From the NCBI GenBank assembly GCA_009746045.1, contig RPFO01000164.1, positions 4,132,765-4,196,764 on the forward strand: a stretch of 64,000 nucleotides of DNA, in the 5' to 3' direction. The translations under genes were made by a program, and so were the position numbers. This document shows, piece after piece, positions 55,662 through 64,000 of this stretch (position 1 is its first letter; each line of letters begins with the position of its first letter). Source of the DNA: Mesostigma viride. Its lineage: Eukaryota > Streptophyta > Mesostigmatophyceae > Mesostigmatales > Mesostigmataceae. The notes beneath the pieces are model-generated. The model was not told where the DNA came from and searched no databases. It saw only the letters and a program-made list of their open reading frames with translations.

Positions 55662-58600
55662 TCATCGCTTGCCAGGTCGATATGAAGGAATGTTGTCCCA
55701 GCTGGCGCCTTCCTTCAGGAGAGTAACATGTTCTCTAGCGAACTTCAGAGGGAAACGAAACTTTTGCTCGCACTCATTACTCCAACCGAGGTCGTGCCCT
55801 TCATCAAACCATCTGAACACCACCTTCTCCCTCTCTTTGCCCAGGAGGGTGCCAAAGAGCGGAAAATCTTCCTTCTTGGGGTACTTGTGCTCCCAGTTTA
55901 TGCACACGTCGTCTACCCATTTCGAACTCCAACCTCCGCGACTCAGTTTCGCGCCATCCATAAAGCGCATCCGGACGTCCGGCCGAACGTCCCTGATTCG
56001 GTTTTCGGCCGTCGCATCTCTGCCCTGACCACCACCCTTCTGCGGCTGTGCAGGTTCGTCGGCACCCTCCGTCTCCTGCCCCGCCCCTCGCCTGCCCCCT
56101 CCCCGACGTTTTGCCTTCTGCCCCTGCGCAGCCGCCGCCTCTGCCATCAACTCTTCGTACGTTTTTTCTGGCTGACCGCACGGTAAGGCTGGTGCGTGAG
56201 TTGGTGCGTTGGGTGGGAGCTCGTCCCCTCCCGCCCCCGGTTGTGCAACTGGTTCGCCGACCGCGGCCTGGCCAACAACACGGCCGGCCTCTCTGGACAC
56301 AGTCCCAGACGCGGATCCACGGGGAAACCGAACTGGAGTTTCTTCTTCGCCTTTCCCTGCACGTAAGCACATGCCAATTAACATGAATACGGAAGGGTCG
56401 TGTGAGAAATCAATGAAGCCATGGACTGATGCAAAAAAACTTATGTAGAAATATATTAAGGTACTTATTAAACTCGTTTATTGAAAATGAAATTTACCGG
56501 CCGAATGTACCGTTGGAGCGTGGAAGGGCATCCTTGGTCGATCGAAGATATCCGTCAATGTTAACGGTGCGGTCGATGTCCCTGGCGGCGCCTCAACATC
56601 GACCACCTCAGTCGGGCGCATCAATCCGGCAAACGCCGGCCCTCCACCTGAGACTTTCGGCGGACCCTCCACGTTACGAGCCTCCAATACCCTCTTCTGC
56701 AGTGGGGTGCTCGCAACAAAATCCGTGTCAGCCGACGGCTCCGGATCGTCATCCTCATTCAGCAGTATCGTGTTCGGGCATTGCTCCATCCCCGTCGAGC
56801 GGGGGGGCAAAGTCATCACAACCGTCCTTCCTGACGACGGTACGGGATCGTCACCCAGACCCAAAGAAACCGAGGCGAGGGCGGGGGTCCCCTCAACCGG
56901 GGGTCCCCATGAATCCTGACGAGGCCTCATTCCCATCTGTCGGACACGACCGCCTCCCGTAAATCGGGAACGCCCGCCGGCGCTACCAGTAACAGGCCGC
57001 GAGCCTGCTTCCTGCTGGCGATCCCCATCCTCATCACAGATACGCCCGCCGGCGTTTCCAGTAACACGCTGCGAGCCTCCTTCCTGCTGGCGATCCCCCT
57101 CCTCATCACAGATACGCCCGCCGGCGTTTCCAGTAACAGGCCGCGAGCCTCCTTCCTGCTGGCGATCCCCCTCCTCATCACAGATACGCCCGCCGGCGTT
57201 TCCAGTAACAGGCCTCGAGCCTCCCTCCCGCTGGCGATCCCCCTCCTCGTCACAGATACGCCCGCCGGCGTTTCCAACGACAGGCCTCGAGTCTCCTTCA
57301 CCAGCACGCTGGCGCTTACCTCCCCCCCTGTTGTCTTCATCCCCCCCATTGTCTCATCACGCAAGCCTCCATCACCCCGACTGCGCTTTTTCCCTCCCCT
57401 TCCATCTCCTCCCCCGTCCCTCTCCCCCTCCCCCTCCTCCCATCTCCCCATCCCCATCCCCTTTCTCCCCCTCCGCCTGCCCCTCACCCATCCCGGGCGG
57501 GTGCCCCTCAGCAATATCCTCCTCCTCGTCCTCCTCGTCCTCCTCGTCCTCCTCGTCCTCCTCGTCCTCCTCCTCCTCCTCATCCTCCTCCTCCTCATCC
57601 TCCTCCTTCTCATCCTCATCCGCCTCCCCCTCTTCCCCCTTCTCCGAATCATCATCCTCATCAGACGAAGAATCGTCGTCGGAAAAGTATTTGAGGCCTT
57701 CCCACCCATCTTCAACAAGCCAATATTTGATAAGGCGGACCAGGCGCTTCCACCGGCGGATATGGGCGGGCTCCCCGAACACCAGCAGAACTCTGCAGGG
57801 TCCCCTAAAAAGGGCGTTGGTCATCTTGTCAACCACATCCCACACGACCGGGCTCAAATGCGAGGAGGGTTTGGGAATGTTGCTCTCCTCCGGAATGCAG
57901 TCTGCGTCCCACTTGCGCAGGTTCCTCCACTTCTCGTTGCTGTCAGCTGCCAGGTCCAGCACAGCAAACGCCTGGTCCTCCAGCGACCGAGGAATTTTGT
58001 AATTCCCCGCGCACAACTCGTCCACCACCTTCGTCACCACCAGATCCTTTCTTTTTTCGTTTTCCTTCCATGTCATTGTCCTGTATGCGATCCAGTCGGA
58101 TCCCATCCTCACCCCCTTCCAATCGCTGTAGGCTTCCAACCTTTCCTTCCACCCCTTCTTGGCCTTGGTAGTCCCCTCCTCCGCCGCCTCCTCGACCTCC
58201 TTCTCGACCTCCGCCGCCGCCTCCTGTGGCACACCCAGCAGATGTTTGGTCTTCACCCCCAAATCGTCATACAAATGACGGGGGTGGGAAGCGAGCAGCC
58301 CTCTCGGGAACTTCCAGTCCTTCTGGTCGACCACTTTCCTTTTAGCCGGCGGAAGGTCCCTCAGCGTGAGAATGATCGCCCTCATGGCCGTGACGACCAC
58401 CCGCCAAAAGTCTCTGGTCAGGCGGCAGTCGGCGATGAACTTGTCGAGGTCCGTGGCGAAGGTGCCCTTCAGCTTCACGCCAAACACGTGCTCCCTCACC
58501 AATACGGGGTCGAAAGTCCCGTTTAGTTGTTTGCAAGCGGCCATCAGCTCGGGGTTCTCCAGGAACTTGATGTGGGCGAATTGCTTTGCCGCCTCTATCA

Positions 58601-61600
58601 AATTCTTGGCGACTTCCATTATTTTTATCAGGTTGCTGGGAGGGGCCTCACAGGACATGATCGGCGCTTGGATCAGGCTGTCGAAGTACTGGAAACTCGC
58701 AAGTTCCCGATGCGCGGTGAAAATGGACAGTTCGTGCGCCTTGTCTTTAGGGCGCGTGTCAAGGAAGTCTTGCCGAGCCGCGATATCCTGTGCGATCGCC
58801 GGCTTGCCGTCGACAGCGGGCTTCAAAGGGTCCTCACACCAGAACAGCCAGCGCTGCATGAAGTTCTTCTGGTCCGGCCCCCACTTGTCCGTCTCTTCAG
58901 CCCCTCCTGCCTTGTCGCCTGCGCCGTCCCCTTCGGCCTTGGCTTGCTCTCCTTTCTGCCAAAAGGGCTTCACAATCGCCCAGATCTTGCCGTACAGAGG
59001 AGTTGGGAGAGACACGCCCTTCCCTCTCTTGACGGGTCCATATGCCTGGTAGGCCCGGTGCACATCCCCCAGCGCTGAGCCCCACGTTGCCTTGGCTTGG
59101 GCTGTGTCCTCGGCGTTCATGGCGTTCCCGAGCTGCCTGACAACTTCGATCATCTTGCCGACTTGTTCGGTAACCTGCATCCCCGTAGGGCAACAACGCG
59201 CAGAGACACATCGACAGTCCTCCCAAATAAGCACAACTCAACTGAGAACAAGAATACGACTGACAGAAACGCCGGCGGTCGCATCTTGACCAAAATATGG
59301 CATGCTAAGGTGGAACATGAAAACCCCTTATAGAAACGCCGGCGGTCGCATCTTGACCGAACTAATGGCATACTGAAATTAACACAAGAAAACCACTTAT
59401 AGAAACGCCGGCGGTCGCAACCTGGCTTACCTTCTGTTCACGGATCTGCCACCAGGTCGGCAGGATGGTCTCACCCTTGAGCATCTGCACGTCCACCCCC
59501 CCGAAATTCGTCCAATCAGTTGCCCACTCCTCCAGCTTCGCCGCGGCCACGGTCTTCGTGACCTCCTGCTCCTTCCCTCCCCGCGCAACGACCCTGAGCT
59601 TTTCCGCCTTCATGAAACCATTCAGCATTGCCTGGTACCACACAGATCTTTGGTCCACCGTCATATTGTCGGTGACCAGTTCGAATTTCACCGATTTGAT
59701 GAGTGTGGTAAAGTGGTTCCCGTCCAGCACGAGAAAGCCGCAAATGGCTGGCGGCAACGGTGGCTTCTTCTCGAATGGAGCCATCTCCCAGGCGGACTTG
59801 CACAAACTGTCCAAAAGCGCGGCCTTTCTCACGTCCACGGGCTTAAGATCGTCCAGCAAATCGGCCCGTCCTGTCAGAACCGCGGTGGAAGCAGCTTCGG
59901 CCATTCCCTTGGCCGAGCTCGTTCGCAGGTAGATATCAATTTCTTCGTCAGTCATTGCGCGAGCGTAGCCAGCCTTCATTGTCCGTGCCCCCCCCATCTC
60001 CCCGAAGAGTTGCGCGAGCTGACGCTGGGTGCCTTCCTTTTTCATCCAGTCATGAAAAGTGTTGGGGCACCGGTCAGCCAAAAACTGGAACGAGTACCGC
60101 CACACAGGAATCACCAGCTTGTCGTGGCCGTAGTCGGACTCCGAGTTTGCAAAAATGGTGGCGTTCTGCTCGGCTCTAGACAGATGCAAGTCTCGTGCGA
60201 GGAGCTTCTGAGGCCCCACGAACAGGTTCCTTGTCCACACCCGATTTCGATGCACCAAGGCTTTGGACATCTCATCGAGGTCCCGAGGCTGAACGGCAAG
60301 CTGCTTCCGTAACCGTTTGCCCTTCGCGATCTCATCGTTCACATCCAGGATGTCATCATCATCCTGCGACACCGGGGACTTCTCCCATTTCTCAAGCAGA
60401 GACACGGGAGCATCCGCAACCTCCACCTCCTTTCCTTTCCCCTTTCCCTTCAGCGCCTTCCCCTTGTAGGTCGCAAGTGCTTCGGAGAGTCCCTTCTGGT
60501 GTTCGTCGACGGCAGCAGTCCACGTACTATCTATTTTCATGTTCTCGCGGCGCGCGTGCTGGTCGAGGCTGATTGAGTACAGGATGGCCGCGTGGGTCGC
60601 CCTCTCGGCCTGCACGTACTGCAGTGATGCGAAAAAATCAGGAAAGCATAACCAAAAGGAATAAAGTAAATGTCGATTGAGAAACGCCGGCCGTCGCAAC
60701 CTACATGAAACCTGAACCTCAACATCAAAGCCCCCCTCACAACAGAGGTATACTTACCTCGTTCCCCTTAACAATGATATGAAAAAATCAGGAAAGCATA
60801 ACCGAAAGGAATAAAGTAAATGTCACACTTGAGAAACGCCGGCCGTCGCAACCTAGATGAAACCTAAACCTCAAGATCAGAGCCCCCCTCACAACAGAGG
60901 TACACTTGGCTCATTTCCCTCAACGATGCGAAATCAGGAAAGGAAGTAAGTGTTAGTCAAAAGGAAGTAAGTGTCACACTTAAGAAACGCCGGCCGTCGC
61001 AACCTACATGAAACGTGGACCTCAAGAACAAAGCCCCCCTCACAACAGAGGTAGACTTACCTCATTCCCCTCAACCGCTGCTGCTTCAGCCGCTTTCTTC
61101 GACCCCTTCGCGATCTTCGGAGACTTGTCCTGGCGGGCATCGTGTTCCTTCAACATCTTGATCAGAGTCTTGGCGTCCTTCTCCGTCACCGTCAACAGTT
61201 TACACTTCCTCTCCTTCCCTTTGCCCTCGAACAGGTTCTCCTGCATCCACTTTATCAAGGCCTTGGCGCTCGGGATTCCTCAGGCTGTGTGGCGCCATCG
61301 GGCCGGCACGCATTCTTCACGATCAACTCAGCGACTTGATGGAGAATCATCATCTGGTTCCGTACCTCAGGTGGGGCTTTTCCGTTCTCACCTCGGCCAC
61401 AACCCACTTTGCCAACTTCTTCAGTTGATAAGCATCCGCTTGCTCCTTAAAGCGTGTCATTTTCGCAGTATCGCCGTCGCTTCCACCCGCGCCCTCTGAC
61501 ACAGGCTCACCGACAGCGATAGCCCCCTCTCCCTGGAGATTTGCCCCACCCTGACGACCGGCTTCCTGCAAGAACATTATCAACGGAAGATTTTTAATGT

Positions 61601-63707
61601 AAGAAAAGTGTAAAGAAACGCCGGCCGTCGTAACTCTGTCCATTGAGGACGAACCTAAACTTTCGATTACTAAGTCAACGGTAACTTACCCTTCCCCCCT
61701 CTGCAGTGGAACCACCGTAAGATCCACTTCCCCTCCTGTCACCGCCCTCTTGCTGCTCGAACGGACTTCCCTGTAAAAATAGCAAACGCGATTGTCCATT
61801 CACAAGAAAAAAATTACTACAAAAATAAACAAGGATATACGCACGCAAACCTTTTCAATACAAGTAAACCGGAGAGGAATCTGACGCACTCATGTACCTG
61901 GGTGCTTCCCGCCATTGAGCGGGCTTCTCTTGCACCAACATCCTCTTGCCGGCCCTGCGAACATTTCAACGGAAAGTAAAAATCCGCTTAGTTGTCGGAA
62001 ATGACATGTCTGGCGAATATTGCAAAAAAATGCGTATTGTATTTCACGACATCAATTTAATGGGCGGAGACTTACGAAGATCGGCCCGCCACCTTCCAAA
62101 TTGCCCAGCGTCATATCGAAAACATCGAGGACTTCCCCTCCATCGACCCCCTTCCCCCTTCCCCTCTGCCGCGGCGGGGGCATATCGCCCGTCGCGACCG
62201 GCTTGGAAGTCGCGGGGGGATCCCTTGCGGTTGAGGGCACTGCGGCCGACTCGTGCACACTCTCCCCCCTCTTTTGGGCTACTGCGGCAGGCGCGGCATG
62301 GGAGGGCGCGGCGGCTACTGTCTCTGGCGCATTCTGAGCCAACCGACGCAACCTTAGCTCCTGCTGGAGCAGGGTTTCGAAACGAGGCATGAATGTGCGC
62401 TTGGAGGTATAAGGCACCTTGGCGACTTCAGGTTTGTCATTAAGGATGTCTTGGTACAGCGCGAATTGCTGTTCACGAGTGCCATTCGCGAGTCGCTCAA
62501 ACCGCTCAATCTGAATCCGCTTAACCGGATCGTCCACCATCTCAAGACCACCGTGGTACTCATCCTTCCCAGTGACCGCGGCAAAGCTGACACCAGATTC
62601 CACCATTGGGGGCGGCGTGCCCTCCCTTGCACGCTTGTGAGGAGGCTGTTGTGGGGAGGCGCCTTGGGCCTGAACTGGTTGCCCTTCTGACCCTTCCCCC
62701 CTAGGGGGAGAGTCGCCGACCACCTGCGATGTAGGGCCGCCCTTTTCCATCTGCAACACAAAACAAAAAAATTGGAAAAAACATACGAGTCAGCAGGAAG
62801 ATGCGCCCCACGTCGCAACTCAATACAAAAAATGCATCATTATGTCAAGGTACAAACAACGTTATAATTCAGAATGAACAGAGATTCATAACAAGAGAAC
62901 GACGCACTAAAAGATGCGACCGCCGTCGCAACTTTCGTCAATTCACTCTCTATACAAACAACTCTATGTCCCTCATAAAGAATCAATTGGCAAGGAAATG
63001 CAAAAAAATTCCGTTACCACCTCCGTCGACCCATAAGTGGTTCGCGAATGGGAAATCGCTGCTGATTTTCGGTCGAGCCCTTCACGGTATTTTCGAAATC
63101 TCGAGGCAAGGTTGCGCGGAAGAGGGCCCCCCTCAATCATGCGTGCGATCGGACTGGCCATGGAAACGGATACCTGGTTCCTGGACTGCCTTGCACGGTC
63201 AACCATCTTGAAACTTCCCCGGAGAAGGAAATCAGACGTCAGACGGTTGAATATGCGAACGTCAAGATTTGACCAACCCATCATCCATTCCACCACCTTC
63301 TCCGCGGCATCATGGAAGACCTGCCTCTCATCCGCCACTCCTCGAGACCCAAACACACAATCGGCCGTGTTATCGTCGTGCCTCTTAAGGCGAATGTTCA
63401 CGTCCTCTTTGTCATCATCCATTTCCGACAGCCGAATTACAGCCCTTTTGGCTCCGTCCACTCCATCCTCAAGAAGGACGTCCATCTGCGCCCCTCCCAC
63501 ACAATTGTTGTCAACGTATTGTTGCAAATGACGGGAAATCATGTCCTTTCCAAAAGCTACGATGTGTTCCCCACACAGACCCATGTCGGTAATTGACAGC
63601 TTTTTACATTTCCTATCCCGGCACTTCTTTTCGGGATCCTTCTCAAAAATCCGGAAAACAGCGTCCTGATATGGACGTCCCCTTATGTCGACCGTCAGAC
63701 TGGACAT
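55662..63707 (-). CDS. Large multi-exon protein of unknown function (about ten exons)
   Basis: Minus-strand exons that join in phase: 63707-63018, 62750-62076, 61954-61898, 61770-61690 and 61565-61392; then a disturbed stretch (61391-61280, frame lost at least once), exon to 61061, 60618-59431, 59174 to about 57320 or 57372, 56936-56498 and 56356-55662 (TGA). The first exon listed follows an acceptor-like TTTCGCAG, so the gene may begin outside the window. Visible features: a Cys/His-bearing start (EKKCRDRKCKKLSITDMGLC), charged linkers (QKGGGQGRD, KGKGKGKEVEV), a long helical middle, and an extremely acidic Glu/Asp tract (about 57700-57500) followed by Gly-rich sequence. The strong donor at 57319 is one base out of register with the acidic frame, so either an indel or a different splice is involved. 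No family is recognised; a transposon-encoded or lineage-specific protein is possible. Confidence 0.6.
56950..57300 (-). repeat. 72-bp tandem array carrying the GAAACGCCGGCGGGCG core
   Basis: Five units of 72 bases; on the minus strand each has GGAAACGCCGGCGGGCGTAT followed by CTGTGATGAGGAGGGGGATC. It lies right after a GAG-GTAAGC donor and before the CAG acceptor at 56937, so it is most likely intronic, although one frame is open and would read ETPAGVSVMRRGIASRKEA repeats. Confidence 0.85.
59262..59420 (+). repeat. About 67-bp tandem array with the GAAACGCCGGCGGTCGCA core
   Basis: Three units, each starting AGAAACGCCGGCGGTCGCA and running through CTTGACC, ATGGCAT and GAAAACC, inside the intron between exons ending at 59431 and starting at 59174. 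Confidence 0.88.
60640..61060 (+). repeat. About 148-bp tandem array with the GAAACGCCGGCCGTCGCAAC core
   Basis: Three units containing AAATCAGGAAAG, GGAATAAAGTAAATGTC, GAAACGCCGGCCGTCGCAAC, CCCCCCTCACAACAGAGGTA and CTTACCTC. The last phrase is a splice donor (GAGGTAAG on the minus strand), and the real donor of the preceding exon at 61060 is the one in the outermost unit. Confidence 0.88.
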
Positions 63708-64000
63708 CTGCGAAACCAGAACATACCGGCCGCGAGTAGTTTATATTATTAAAAAAAACTGGCATTTATTAAGTCATCTTCATCTATTTATGCGAGCTAA
63801 AATTTGAAGAAAATGCAACAAAGAAACGCCCTGGGGCGCAACTTCCTCAACAACCACTTTCTACGTACAAACGAATGGCAATCACATCGACTACGATTGT
63901 CACTACATACGAATGTCCAGACAATATAATGTGTATGTAGAGGGGGGGCATTCAAGACCAGAGAAACGCCGGCGGGCGCAACTCATATCAATATAGACTG
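63708..64000. other. Upstream intron or 5' region of the unknown gene
   Basis: Ends in a TTTCGCAG acceptor-like sequence on the minus strand. Two further core motifs occur at 63824-63843 (GAAACGCCCTGGGGCGCAAC) and 63962-63981 (GAAACGCCGGCGGGCGCAAC), as in the introns downstream. Confidence 0.55.

Noticed and set aside
56927-57718. Arg-rich protein overlapping the acidic tract
   Set aside because: It is the neighbouring frame of the Glu/Asp codons; only its last part, at the 72 bp array, could be coding, and a strong donor precedes that array.

Overview
The window is eukaryotic nuclear DNA with GT-AG introns, GC-rich exons, very long simple repeats and many retrotransposon insertions. A complete gene for the cilium/flagellum dynein-packaging factor DNAAF9 (Shulin) implies an organism that builds motile cilia. 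A plant-like ceramide synthase and a phytocyanin-like domain make a flagellate alga or green-lineage protist the best guess; I cannot name the species.

Layout: (1) 1-2.1 kb: EMC4 (ER membrane complex subunit 4, two exons, + strand) beside a possible divergent exon. (2) 2.9-16.7 kb: a repeat quarter with a foldback element (R1), a 1.3 kb (CCAT)n/(CCCT)n tract, and non-LTR retrotransposons of two kinds: an RT-coding element lacking its endonuclease part, and a 2.0 kb element that encodes only an ORF1p-like protein. They are nested several layers deep, and the order of insertion can be read from target-site duplications. (3) 17.7-21.7 kb: ceramide synthase (LAG1 family, 5 exons, - strand), head-to-head with (4) DNAAF9 (15 exons, + strand, 22,956-35,999, 1298 codons that join in phase). 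(5) 36.6-38.8 kb: a third RT copy. (6) 39.3-50.6 kb: seven exons of a gene joining a phytocyanin-like half-domain to a 5'-nucleotidase C-terminal domain; its first intron holds a 5.4 kb minisatellite with a 29 bp unit. (7) 50.8-55.2 kb: inverted second copy of R1 plus two more ORF1-type insertions. (8) 55.7-63.7 kb: a long multi-exon - strand gene of unknown function whose introns carry short tandem arrays sharing a GC-rich core motif.

The host genes act in separate processes: ER membrane protein insertion, sphingolipid synthesis, outer-arm dynein delivery, and a nucleotidase-like secreted or surface protein. The most original signal is a short bulged stem-loop at the 3' end of every RT element, ORF1-only element and SINE-like element here. 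Its arms differ between copies but keep pairing, and it is always followed by a simple-repeat tail. It looks like the shared recognition structure by which one reverse transcriptase moves several element types.
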